A stretch of DNA of 9,067 bases from CAIVPM01 sp964615145 (GTDB lineage Bacteria; Bacteroidota; Bacteroidia; Chitinophagales; Chitinophagaceae), in assembly GCA_964615145.1 (NCBI GenBank), contig CAZTOP010000085.1:1-9067 (forward strand), read 5' to 3'. Within the stretch, counting starts at the first letter, position 1; each line of letters begins with the position of its first letter. The position numbers and the translations under genes are program-made. Positions 1-7,744 of this stretch are shown in pieces. The notes beneath the pieces are model-generated. The model had not been told where the DNA came from and made no database searches. It saw nothing but the letters and a program-made list of their open reading frames with translations.

Positions 1-95
1 TTATAACGTCAAGCCCGAACTGAAGTACAATAAAGAACAAATGCTGAGGCTATATCCGTCAAGCCCCAATAATGCCAAACCTAATGTTGGGCGTT
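1..95. repeat. Palindromic intergenic element A (right half only)
   Basis: This is the right half of the element family also seen at 7745-7951 and 8636-8839; the left half lies outside the window. It carries CGTCAAGCCC at 7 followed by GAACTGAAG, and a second CGTCAAGCCCC at 57, exactly 50 bp later. Element C has the same 50-bp spacing between its last two copies. The stem arm CCCCAATAATGCCAA (64-78) is followed by 7 bp and the terminal box GTTGGGCGTT (86-95). The same 7-bp spacing separates arm and box in elements B and C. The terminal box is the exact reverse complement of the left end of element B. The missing left arm should read close to TTGGCATTATTGGGG. Confidence 0.75.
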
Positions 96-170
96 TGTGC
101 TTCTTATTTGTCGATACGTATTTGGCAGCCCTTGTCAAACATAGAGTGTTTGCCGTGTGTGAGCTAAGAA

Positions 171-234
171 GCAAGGCTCTTTTGCAAGGTTGGCTTGGTG
201 CGTTAGCTTTGTGTGCCTTGCAAATGTGCCTTGC
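171..234. repeat. Hairpin repeat 1 (REP-like), 19-bp arms with conserved loop
   Basis: Arms at 171-189 (GCAAGGCTCTTTTGCAAGG) and 216-234 (CCTTGCAAATGTGCCTTGC) pair at 17 of 19 positions. The two mismatches are T opposite T and flank a single C:G pair. The loop holds TGGCTTGGTGCGTTAGC (191-207), which matches 16 of 17 bases in the loop of the hairpin at 7585-7687. A smaller hairpin, CAAACA/TGTTTG, lies at 136-152, and GCTTCTTA (99-106) can pair with TAAGAAGC (165-172). With the element end at 95 and the tandem array from 313, this accounts for most of the gene-free left part of the window. It could be a REP-like DNA hairpin, a recombination site or an RNA structure; the sequence does not decide. 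Confidence 0.7.
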
Positions 235-312
235 TTTGTGTGTTAGCCCATAAGGGTTTTAGCACTTTAATTTGTCTTAACAGATTGATTATAAATTATT
301 AGCGATTGTCAA

Positions 313-579
313 CTAACAGCACGGAAAGAGCTACTAAGTATGCGAATGATGTTACTAAATCCACGAAATGAGTTGCAAAGTCCAAGGTTGAAACTACTAA
401 GTTTAAGGAACGATTTACTAAGACTGCGAATTAGTCTGCTAACAGCAAGGAACATTTGTCTAATAGTGCAGAGAGTCCTACTAAGTCCAAGGTTGAAGTT
501 GCTAAGTCCACGAGATTAATTACTAAGTCTGCGAACTAAGTTTCTAAGTCTGCGATGTGTATTTCTAAGAACTGTTTTG
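313..579. repeat. Degenerate 21-bp tandem array, about 12.7 units
   Basis: Units begin every 21 bp from 313 (313, 334, 355 and so on to 544, with a partial at 565) with no length change. The consensus is roughly CTAAGTCYRCGAA followed by about five variable bases and TTA. CTAA at unit positions 1-4 and GCGA/ACGA/AAGG at positions 9-12 are the most conserved; positions 13-18 vary freely. There are no distinct spacers, so it is not a CRISPR array. It lies about 30 bp past the stop of the 245-residue gene and would form its 3' untranslated region if transcription reads through. Because 21 is a multiple of three, one plus frame stays open from an ATG at 340 to a TAA at 517 and would give leucine-rich heptads of the LLSPRxx type. 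I do not call this a gene. Confidence 0.9.
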
Positions 580-610
580 ATTTATCGTTGAATTTGTACT
601 TTGTCTTGTA

Positions 611-1348
611 TTAAGTTGTGGGTGGTTTCGGCGTTGCTTTTTTAGTTTTCAATGCTGCTTTTTGGGCTGTTGAAATTTTAGTGAAACTAAATGTGTCTTT
701 GATTGCTTCTTGGTCTTTGAAGAAACGTGCTGAAATTCTGCCTATTGATTTTACATCTGTATAAATTTCGTTGAATGCTTTTACTGCTTCTTCTGTGATT
801 GTTGGACGATTACTTTTGAAAGTTTCTTGTGTTACATTGGCATCGTTTAAAGCATCTGCATAACTAATTACTTCGTCTATTTGTGCTACTGCTGTTCCTT
901 TTGCTGTGATTTCTGTTTTAAGTGCAGTAGCCATATTTTTCTTGAACTGAAATAATAAGTTTACGAGAGCTTCTTGACTTTTATTGCTTGATGCTTCTGT
1001 ATAGTAGGTAGCAAAACCTAGTGTGTTAAGTATTTCTTTTTGACGAACTTTTGTTTTAATAAAATCTTCTTCGATTTGCACTTTAACATCGCCTAAAACT
1101 TTAAGTGCTTTAACTTGAATTACCTTTAATGCTTGGGTGGCATTGCGTAGGTCTTTGGCTGAATCTATGCCAAGATATTTTTGCAGCAAAGTGTCAATAC
1201 GAGTTTCGGTATCTGCAAAGAATGGGTCTGCCCAAATTGAACGCTTTGAAATAAGAAATGCTTTATGTGCTTTTGCATTTTCAAGTATTGCTGAAATAGT
1301 CGTAAACATTACAACATCACCACAATTGTATAAACGTATTTCTGACAT
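611..1348 (-). CDS. Hypothetical protein, 245 aa, cytosolic, mostly helical
   Basis: No characterised family is recognised. The protein starts MSEIRLYNCGDVVMF and has no signal peptide or membrane segment, so it should be cytosolic, unlike the three genes upstream. It is rich in Lys, Ala and Thr, looks mainly helical, and ends in a disordered basic, proline-containing tail (KTKKATPKPPTT). Conserved-looking segments include DTETRIDTLLQKYLGID near residue 46 and RQKEILNTLGFATYY near residue 102. It is the last gene of the run, 39 bp after the 661-residue gene, so co-transcription is likely. A weak Bacteroidota -7-like TAACTTAG lies just upstream of the start, so a private promoter is also possible. 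The 21-bp tandem array begins about 30 bp after its stop, and I suspect gene and array form a unit, but this is inference. Reading frame confidence is high; function is unknown. Confidence 0.85.
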   Translation of the reverse strand: MSEIRLYNCGDVVMFTTISAILENAKAHKAFLISKRSIWADPFFADTETRIDTLLQKYLGIDSAKDLRNATQALKVIQVKALKVLGDVKVQIEEDFIKTKVRQKEILNTLGFATYYTEASSNKSQEALVNLLFQFKKNMATALKTEITAKGTAVAQIDEVISYADALNDANVTQETFKSNRPTITEEAVKAFNEIYTDVKSIGRISARFFKDQEAIKDTFSFTKISTAQKAALKTKKATPKPPTT

Positions 1349-1387
1349 AAAAATAATTTAGTGTTCCTAAGTTAAAGGGTAAATAAA

Positions 1388-3373
1388 TTAATTAATAACT
1401 ATTTTATGTGTTTTTATTTCTCCGTTTGAGTGAGTTATTTGAACTATATAAATACCTTTTGGGATTTTTTCAATATTTAGTGTTTGATTTTTACTATTCA
1501 AATTATTGAATAGTTGTAGTTTTTGACCTAATTGATTTATTAGTTTTATTTCTTGTATGTTTTCTTGTGATGAAATATTAACAGTGTTCTTTGAAGGATT
1601 TGGATAAATATTAATATCACTTAACTGTGATTTAAAATTTACAGTTTGCACATTGCTGTATGTTTTGCTTCCATCTTTATCTACAATTACTAAACGATAA
1701 TAATTTATTTCTTCATTTGGCTTAGTGTCAATGAAAGAAAATGAATTGGTATTTGCTTTTTCAATATTTGCGATTGATATGAAATTTGATGGGTTATTTG
1801 CTCGTTCAACTATAAAGGATTTTGCTGTATAGTTTTCTGCAACCACCCAATTAAGCAAGACTGTTTTATTGGATTGTTTTGTTGCAGAGAAAGACAATAC
1901 GTTGGTTGATAAAGGGCTTGGTGTTCCAAACCATAAACTACCTGTATATATGGCTGTGCCAGTGTTATTGCTGTTGTTAATTGTAATATTGGCTTTAAGT
2001 AAATTATAGCCAGTAGTTGCATCCCAAACGCCCGTATTAGCCAGTTGAATTGAATAAAATGGGTTGTTTGATAGGGATAAATTGCTGTCTTTTAAGGCAA
2101 GATAAAGATTGTAAGTACCCTGTGGTAAAGTTCCAATTCCAGCAGAAATATTAATGTTATAGACAGAATCAGGTAACCAAAATCTATTATCAATAGTAGG
2201 GATTGTTAAAGCATAATAAGCGTTTGTTGATGTATTCTTTAAAATAAATTGGATTAATTTTTTATCGTAGGGTGGTGCATAGCCAACATTTTGTATATTA
2301 AGGTTTATATTGAAGGTATAACCTTGACGTGGGCTGTCTGTATAATTTGCATTTATTAATTCTAATCGGTAGCCTAATTTCTTTTTAATAGTTTGTAAAC
2401 AGCCTTCGTTGTTCCATCTTGCGATAAAAGCAGGAAAATAATCATAATTAAAATAAGTATAATGAAATCTTTTTAATTCAGTTAGAGCATTAATACAATT
2501 AGAATATGTACTATTATCATTAATTGACTCACCACCAACAATAACATATTTGCTTTCTTCTTCAAGATATTTTTTATCATTTAATGTATCTAATTCTTTA
2601 TATGTATAACTATCATTAAATGAGCTTAAAAAAGCATCATTATGATGACCTATACGTGCAGTGTCATTACCAGTAAAAGCTTTTAAAAAAGGAAGTGCAG
2701 CTGATGTGCCATTAAGGTCATTTCCAAACATACCACTAGAGTATTTATGTAATGGTGTTCGTAATTGAATCATTTTATCTTTAGGCAAAATTTTTAATAA
2801 GCTATCAACAACTTCTTTTCGATTTGGATAATTAGGTATCCAAACAGTTGTAGTTGTAAAATCTGGATGAGTATATCCCCACTCGCCCCAAGTGCCAATA
2901 AAACCTGCTTGAAAACATAGCATTATATCGCTGTTTTGTTGTAAAATATTTTTTAATTGAGCTATATGATTTAACACCCAAAACTTTGAAGCATCATCGT
3001 TGTGTAAATGTGTTTGATTGAAGTTGTTATAAGCAAATCGAACTATAATTTTTGCATTAGCATTTCGTATAACATTAAAATCGTTTTGAATTGCATTGAG
3101 AAAACTTGTGCTTATGGGTGAAGATTTAAATTGACTTAAATAATAGATACGAAAAATAAGCGTAATGTTTTTTGATGTTCGTTGTGTATAAATATCATTT
3201 ACTGTTAGTGGCGAAATCATATTGCCACTGCTATTTGCAAACGTTTCCCTATGCGAATAAAACCCTCTACCTGGATTTGTAATTTCGGCAGTAGATGGAG
3301 TGTATGTAATAAGTGATTGTGAGAAAACAATGCTATTGATGAAAGTAAAGGCTAATAAGAATATTGTTTTCAT
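1388..3373 (-). CDS. DUF4874/DUF4832 protein with T9SS sorting domain, 661 aa
   Basis: An exported protein, probably surface-attached or secreted. Residues 1-19 form a signal peptide ending in FSQ. Residues about 20-185 resemble DUF4874, with NPGRGFY at 33-39 and GTWGEWGYTH at 160-169. The following stretch to about residue 440 resembles DUF4832. This pair is glycoside-hydrolase-like (TIM barrel plus beta domain) by family knowledge, but no substrate can be named. A fibronectin-III-like module follows (LLNWVVAENYTAKSFIVERA, YYRLVIVDKDGS). The last ~78 residues are a T9SS type A sorting domain with YPNPSK at about 590-595, GIYIVQI near the end and the tail HKIVIN. Its last two domains are clearly related to those of the 936-residue protein. 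It starts 14 bp after the TPR gene, which places it in the same operon. The start is fixed by the signal peptide. A carbohydrate-active role is inference. Confidence 0.88.
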   Translation of the reverse strand: MKTIFLLAFTFINSIVFSQSLITYTPSTAEITNPGRGFYSHRETFANSSGNMISPLTVNDIYTQRTSKNITLIFRIYYLSQFKSSPISTSFLNAIQNDFNVIRNANAKIIVRFAYNNFNQTHLHNDDASKFWVLNHIAQLKNILQQNSDIMLCFQAGFIGTWGEWGYTHPDFTTTTVWIPNYPNRKEVVDSLLKILPKDKMIQLRTPLHKYSSGMFGNDLNGTSAALPFLKAFTGNDTARIGHHNDAFLSSFNDSYTYKELDTLNDKKYLEEESKYVIVGGESINDNSTYSNCINALTELKRFHYTYFNYDYFPAFIARWNNEGCLQTIKKKLGYRLELINANYTDSPRQGYTFNINLNIQNVGYAPPYDKKLIQFILKNTSTNAYYALTIPTIDNRFWLPDSVYNINISAGIGTLPQGTYNLYLALKDSNLSLSNNPFYSIQLANTGVWDATTGYNLLKANITINNSNNTGTAIYTGSLWFGTPSPLSTNVLSFSATKQSNKTVLLNWVVAENYTAKSFIVERANNPSNFISIANIEKANTNSFSFIDTKPNEEINYYRLVIVDKDGSKTYSNVQTVNFKSQLSDINIYPNPSKNTVNISSQENIQEIKLINQLGQKLQLFNNLNSKNQTLNIEKIPKGIYIVQITHSNGEIKTHKIVIN

Positions 3374-3387
3374 ATGTATAATTTTTA

Positions 3388-4653
3388 TTAATTTAAAGCT
3401 TTCAATTCAGTTACAGCTTCAGTACAATTAGGATTAATTTCAATTGCTTTTTGATATGCTTGCTTGGCTTCTTGTTTCTTATTAAGTTTAGAAAGTAGAT
3501 AGCCTTTTAAGGAATAAAAATTTGATTCAAAAAGGTATGCGTCCCCTTTTAAAAACCGCTTGCTCATTGTATATGGATTGATTAGTTTGGGTTGAATGGA
3601 ATTATAAAGATTATCTAAATGTGATAAAGCACTTGCGAAATTTTTATTTGAAATTTGCTCTAAAATGTACCCATAATAATTGAAAAATGTATATGTTAAA
3701 TTAGATGTATCAATTCTTTCACGAACATTTTTACTTTCACCCTTTTTGTATATCTCGTGTTCTCCTAATAAATAAACAGTATTGAAGTTGCCTGTTTCTT
3801 CATTATAGCCAAGTTTTGAGTAATCTAACATTATTTGAGAAGCACTGTCGAATTTTCTTTGTGAAATATAAGCTGCAATGTATCCAAAAAAATATTTAGG
3901 ACCATTATAGCTGTAATGGTCTAACCTTTCGGTAATCTTATTATAGTTTCTAAAGATATTATTTTTTAAAAATTGTGCTGCTTTTGAGTAATTACCCATT
4001 ATGTAATAAATGTCAAACATTTCGTCAGTAGTACCGTTTCCTAACTCTACTTTTTTTATATAATCGTTTAATGCTTCTTTAAATCTATTAGACTCAATAT
4101 AAATCTCTGCTCTTCTGCTATGAAACATTCCTATTTCAAATCCTGTACTTGCACCTGAATTACTATTAGGAAAATTAATGTATTGACCATTAGAATTGTA
4201 AAATAATCCTATTGCTTTTGTGGCATATAATATCGATGAGTCATAATCTTTCGCTTTATCATAGTCATTCGATAAAGACCAATACAAACTTGCTAAAAAC
4301 TTAATTGTACATCGATTTTTATCTTTTTTATCGTTATTGTAATAATTCGTAAAGTCGCAATTACATTTTTTATTTTCAATTAGTGATATTGCAGTTTTAT
4401 AATCCAATATTCCTAACTCTTTTTTTTCTAGCCTATAATTAGTTATCCCTCTTCTTTCGTAAAGCAATGCGTTATTTGGCTGTTTTAATATCAACTGACT
4501 ATAAATTTCATTTGCTGCAAAAAACTCATTTTTAGCTTCAAGCTGTTGAGCTTTGTCTAAAAGTTTATTTATTTCTTTTTCTTGTGCATTTACTTCATTA
4601 AATAAATTGAAACAAGTAATAAACATTAAGGATGCAAGAATTGTTTTTTTCAT
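3388..4653 (-). CDS. Exported tetratricopeptide-repeat protein, 421 aa
   Basis: Residues 1-24 are a signal peptide ending in VNAQ, so the protein should be periplasmic or outer-membrane associated. A TPR pair covers roughly residues 28-95 (LEAKNEFFAANEIYSQLI, then LYERRGITNYRLEKKELGIL). Another clear TPR lies at the C-terminus (YSLKGYLLSKLNKKQEAKQA, then AIEINPN). The middle consists of degenerate helical repeats such as SRRAEIYIESNRFKEALNDY. A CNC motif occurs near residues 97-99. TPR proteins usually act as scaffolds, so it may help assemble or localise the two T9SS cargo proteins encoded on either side; that is inferred from context only. Its ATG lies 3 bp after the stop of the 936-residue gene (TAG AAT ATG), implying translational coupling. 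No enzyme signature is seen. The signal-peptide Cys14 lacks a proper lipobox. Confidence 0.88.
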   Translation of the reverse strand: MKKTILASLMFITCFNLFNEVNAQEKEINKLLDKAQQLEAKNEFFAANEIYSQLILKQPNNALLYERRGITNYRLEKKELGILDYKTAISLIENKKCNCDFTNYYNNDKKDKNRCTIKFLASLYWSLSNDYDKAKDYDSSILYATKAIGLFYNSNGQYINFPNSNSGASTGFEIGMFHSRRAEIYIESNRFKEALNDYIKKVELGNGTTDEMFDIYYIMGNYSKAAQFLKNNIFRNYNKITERLDHYSYNGPKYFFGYIAAYISQRKFDSASQIMLDYSKLGYNEETGNFNTVYLLGEHEIYKKGESKNVRERIDTSNLTYTFFNYYGYILEQISNKNFASALSHLDNLYNSIQPKLINPYTMSKRFLKGDAYLFESNFYSLKGYLLSKLNKKQEAKQAYQKAIEINPNCTEAVTELKALN

Positions 4654-4656
4654 ATT

Positions 4657-7467
4657 CTAATTTTTATTGATGATTAATTTTTGAGTTTCGGTTTTACCTG
4701 TTGTATTATTAGTAATTTGAACAGAATAAATGCCATTGTTAAAGTTGTTGCTGAACGTTGCTATGCTTGTGTTTTCAAGTGTTTGATGTGTTACTAACTT
4801 GCCTACGATATCAAAAACTTTAATAGTGTTTCTGCCTTGTATTGTTGGTGTAATGTATATACTAAAGTTTCCTTTACTTGGATTAGGATAAATAATAAAA
4901 TTATTTGATGAAGCTTTGATATTAATTGTTTGAATATTGCTGTATTGTATTGAACCGTCTTTATCTACAATTTGAAGACGATAATAAATAATTTTTGTGT
5001 TAGGGAACTCTTTATCGTTAAATTGATATGAACCATTGCCGATTGAATTTACATTACCAATAGTGCCAAATTCTCTGCCATTAGTGCTGCGTTGAATGTT
5101 GAAATGTGATGTATTAATTTGATTGGCTGTTGTCCAGTTTAGTAATATAGACTTCTCTTGTTGTGTTGCTGAAAAGTTTAAAAGGGTTAATGGTAAAATT
5201 GGGTTATTGAAAAAACCTGCTGGAAACCGAATACGCTCAAAATTGGTTGCGTTAGACTTATAGTTCATAAACTGAAACTGACCACCAAGATACATATCAT
5301 CACCTGCAAAACTTACTGCATTTAAATAATGATTACTACCATTAAAAGTATTACAAAACACACTTGAAGGCACTATTGATTTACTAATATAATCATACAG
5401 CAAAATATGTTTACAATTACTACCATACTTTGAAATATTACCTACTGCTATAAGGTATCTACCTTTAAACACCATTGATGCTGTACTCACTGAATATGGA
5501 AAAGAAATAGGAAGATTATGTATTACTGAACCAGATGTTTTACTAATTCCGTATAAGCCATTGCCAAAAGATGTACCTAACCAAATCAAAGAATCTTTAG
5601 AAGTTATTTGATTTATTGAATAAGCGTTTATTGAATTGGGTATGTTTAAATTTTGCAAATTAAATGAAGTATCGAAGACTGCAAAGCCGTTTCTTGCTTG
5701 CCCTACAATAGAATCAAAAGTGCCTGAAAGATAAAGCTTGTTATCTGTAATATGCATAGCATTAATGAAAGTAGAACCTTTAAATTGAGGATTCCAACCT
5801 GAAATTGCTGCTGTTTGTCTATCTATAGCAAATAGACTTTTTCTGTCTAAACCACCACTTGGTTCAGCTACTAAATAACTCCCACCTATAAATAAGTATT
5901 TGCTATTTGCATCAATACAGCTTACACCATAACCTAAGTAGGTAGGAAACCAATTTAGCAACTGCCCAGTATTTACATTAAAAGCCAATGCGGTAGAAGA
6001 AATAGATTGTCCATTAATTTTTTGAAAATCACCTGCAATGTAAACTGTTGAATCTATTAGTTTAATAGCTTTAATATCTTTTGAATAATAATCTAAGTTT
6101 AAATTAAATGGCAATACTTCATCTGTACCTGTGTTGAGCATAAAAATACCATTGCGTTCCAAGCCATTTAAATGAGAAAATCTCCCTCCTAAAAATATAT
6201 TTTCACCACTGAATGACATAGTCCAAACATCATTATATACAATACCTACAGGGTCTGGAAACCAGTTTAATAAACTACCATTTGCAGTATTTAGTTTAAC
6301 AACATTTTTTGTTCTTTTTTCAAGATTAGATATTGACTGATTATCTTGATTTGTAGTATAAATTTCGCTTAAGTTGTTACCTACAACGTACAATGCTCCG
6401 TCTTTCACTTGCATAGATACAGGCTCTGCAATCATATTAAAAAACTTGCTCCATAAATATGTATTATTTAAAAGATTGAAAGCAGTAATGCGAGTATCGA
6501 ATGTTCCGTTAAATGATGCAAATAAAGTATCTCCACTTACAGCAATCTTTCTACCATCTGCACCCCAGTAAACCGCATTTAAACTGCCACCAAACAAACC
6601 TACAGAATTGAATAAGTACTGAGAGTTTGAACCAATAATTGTATCCACTAATACACAAGCGTGGTAAGTCGGTATACCAGTAAGACCTAAAGGACCACTA
6701 ACTATTATTTTGTTTTTATAGAAAGCTAAATCATAACACTTACTAAAATATTCTGTTGATGGTAAATTAGAGCCATAATTCCAAGGCTTTATGTTTCCTG
6801 TATTAATTTCAATTGCAGCTAATTTATTTCTATATAAACCCCCAACACTATCAAAATTTCCAGCTATATACAAGGTAGAGTTTGTAGGATTTATTTTAAG
6901 CACATCTACACCATAAGTACCATCAGCTTTTACTTTTGGAATCCAATTAATAATTTGTTTAGTATTGGTGTTTATACCTGCAAAATCGTAAACTTTTTGG
7001 TGATTAATGGAATCCAATAGAACGCCACCAACATATAAATTATCATTGTAAAACAGTAATTGGCGAATTAAGCTACCACTTACATCAATACTAAAATTAG
7101 GGTCGTAAGCATTGTTTGCTAAAACGTGTTCAATTCTAAGTTTTGTATAGGTTGTATCCAATTCTGATTCTTTTGTAAAATTTCCTGCTATATAAAATCC
7201 ACCATTTCCATCAGATGAACTTGCTGTTATATTACCATTAATTTTTGGAAAACTAAGATTGGGTTTATCACTATTGGTCGTTACTACACAACCACCACCT
7301 GTGTATAAACCAACATTACTAAAATCGCCAGCTACTATTAAAGTATCGCCTTTCATAACACTTGCATTTATTCGAGAATCTGTTGAGTACCTTGGTGTAA
7401 TTTGTGTTTGAGCGTTGATTGTTGAGATTGCTAAAATTGTTGCAATAAATGTGATTACTTGTTTCAT
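4657..7467 (-). CDS. Delta-60/beta-propeller protein with T9SS sorting domain, 936 aa
   Basis: A large secreted or surface protein. The start at 7467 gives a typical signal peptide (MKQVITFIATILAISTINAQ). The same frame stays open for 79 more codons, but that extension would translate the leader hairpin and precede the signal peptide, so I reject it. Residues ~25 to ~800 hold many repeats of the delta-60 (DUF5122-like) beta-propeller pattern, for example LYIAGNFDSVGGLYRNKLAA near 199-218, VYIAGDFQKINGQ, LYLSGTFDSIVGQARNG and MYLGGQFQFMNYKS. Many blades end in a TG-x-x-x-x-W/F-N turn. A fibronectin-III-like module follows (LLNWTTANQINTSHFNIQRS, YYRLQIVDKDGS). The last ~84 residues are a T9SS type A sorting domain (YPNPSKGNFSI, NNGIYSVQI, KLIINKN). 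It is the first gene of the four-gene run and is coupled to the TPR gene. An adhesive or binding role is likely; the ligand is unknown. Confidence 0.9.
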   Translation of the reverse strand: MKQVITFIATILAISTINAQTQITPRYSTDSRINASVMKGDTLIVAGDFSNVGLYTGGGCVVTTNSDKPNLSFPKINGNITASSSDGNGGFYIAGNFTKESELDTTYTKLRIEHVLANNAYDPNFSIDVSGSLIRQLLFYNDNLYVGGVLLDSINHQKVYDFAGINTNTKQIINWIPKVKADGTYGVDVLKINPTNSTLYIAGNFDSVGGLYRNKLAAIEINTGNIKPWNYGSNLPSTEYFSKCYDLAFYKNKIIVSGPLGLTGIPTYHACVLVDTIIGSNSQYLFNSVGLFGGSLNAVYWGADGRKIAVSGDTLFASFNGTFDTRITAFNLLNNTYLWSKFFNMIAEPVSMQVKDGALYVVGNNLSEIYTTNQDNQSISNLEKRTKNVVKLNTANGSLLNWFPDPVGIVYNDVWTMSFSGENIFLGGRFSHLNGLERNGIFMLNTGTDEVLPFNLNLDYYSKDIKAIKLIDSTVYIAGDFQKINGQSISSTALAFNVNTGQLLNWFPTYLGYGVSCIDANSKYLFIGGSYLVAEPSGGLDRKSLFAIDRQTAAISGWNPQFKGSTFINAMHITDNKLYLSGTFDSIVGQARNGFAVFDTSFNLQNLNIPNSINAYSINQITSKDSLIWLGTSFGNGLYGISKTSGSVIHNLPISFPYSVSTASMVFKGRYLIAVGNISKYGSNCKHILLYDYISKSIVPSSVFCNTFNGSNHYLNAVSFAGDDMYLGGQFQFMNYKSNATNFERIRFPAGFFNNPILPLTLLNFSATQQEKSILLNWTTANQINTSHFNIQRSTNGREFGTIGNVNSIGNGSYQFNDKEFPNTKIIYYRLQIVDKDGSIQYSNIQTINIKASSNNFIIYPNPSKGNFSIYITPTIQGRNTIKVFDIVGKLVTHQTLENTSIATFSNNFNNGIYSVQITNNTTGKTETQKLIINKN

Positions 7468-7584
7468 ATAAGTGATTTTATTTTTTGAGATATTATTATA
7501 ATTAATGTACGTGGGTGGTGGTGGGCATAGGTGTTGAGTTTTGTTCTGTTGCCCAATGTTTAGATTCTGTCGCTCAATTGAAAT

Positions 7585-7687
7585 ACCGAACGCTGGCAGA
7601 AGCGTGGGGCAATTACAAATGTGGTGCAATTGAAGTATGGCTTTGTGCGTTAGCATTGCACCTCTTTTGTAATTGCGAAGCGTTGGT
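7585..7687. repeat. Hairpin repeat 2 in the operon leader
   Basis: The inner arms at 7609-7630 and 7655-7676 pair at 20 of 22 positions. The left arm begins GCAATTACAAATGTGG and the right arm begins ATTGCACCTCTTTTG. An outer arm ACCGAACGCT (7585-7594) can pair with AGCGTTGGT (7679-7687) with one bulge, leaving a side bulge on the left. The loop holds TGGCTTTGTGCGTTAGC (7638-7654), nearly identical to the loop at 191-207. The two mismatches are again T opposite T around one G:C pair, but CAAATGTG is here on the left and CTCTTTTG on the right, the reverse of hairpin 1. It sits 118 bp upstream of the start of the 936-residue gene and would be in that gene's leader if transcription starts near 7711-7735. 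The stretch between this hairpin and the start codon is AT-rich and shows no other clear signal. Confidence 0.75.
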
Positions 7688-7710
7688 CTATCGTGTGTAG
7701 TCATTTCAAA

Positions 7711-7728
7711 ATTTTAGGGTGTGTCAAA
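7711..7728 (-). promoter_or_regulatory. Shared 18-bp cassette-start motif, copy 1 (promoter candidate)
   Basis: On the minus strand this reads TTTGACACACCCTAAAAT and matches 15 of 18 bases with the motif at 8614-8631. Both copies lie just inside the end of a palindromic element and upstream of the next gene. It contains a TTTG/TTGACA core like a -33/-35 box. An overlapping AAATTTTG (7707-7714), with TTG 18 bp upstream of it (7733-7735), resembles the Bacteroidota -33/-7 pair, with one mismatch to TAnnTTTG. Which bases start transcription of the four-gene operon cannot be told by eye. The motif may instead belong to the repeat element. Confidence 0.35.
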
Positions 7729-7744
7729 CCAGCAACATTAGCAT

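Noticed and set aside
41..253. Plus-strand open frame of 70 codons
   Set aside because: It runs across the end of element A and hairpin 1, is a translation of inverted repeats, and has no protein-like features beyond chance Leu/Cys richness.
340..519. 59-codon plus-strand frame within the 21-bp array as a real small gene
   Set aside because: Frames stay open easily because the unit is a multiple of three. The last units contain a stop in this frame, and there is no upstream signal. Kept only as a finding.
313..579. CRISPR array
   Set aside because: Units are contiguous 21-mers with internal variation; there are no constant repeats separated by unique spacers and no cas genes nearby.
1137..1361. 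Plus-strand open frame opposite the 245-residue gene
   Set aside because: Antisense shadow of a better supported gene. The same applies to frames at 6374-6571 (+), 7928-8113 (+) and 1810-2022 (-).
4600..4653. Lipoprotein signal in the TPR protein (Cys14)
   Set aside because: The residues before the Cys (FIT) do not fit a lipobox, and a normal cleavage site after NAQ is present.
7515..7700. Plus-strand open frame of 61 codons over the leader hairpin
   Set aside because: It is a translation of the inverted repeat at 7585-7687, with no start context and no family resemblance.
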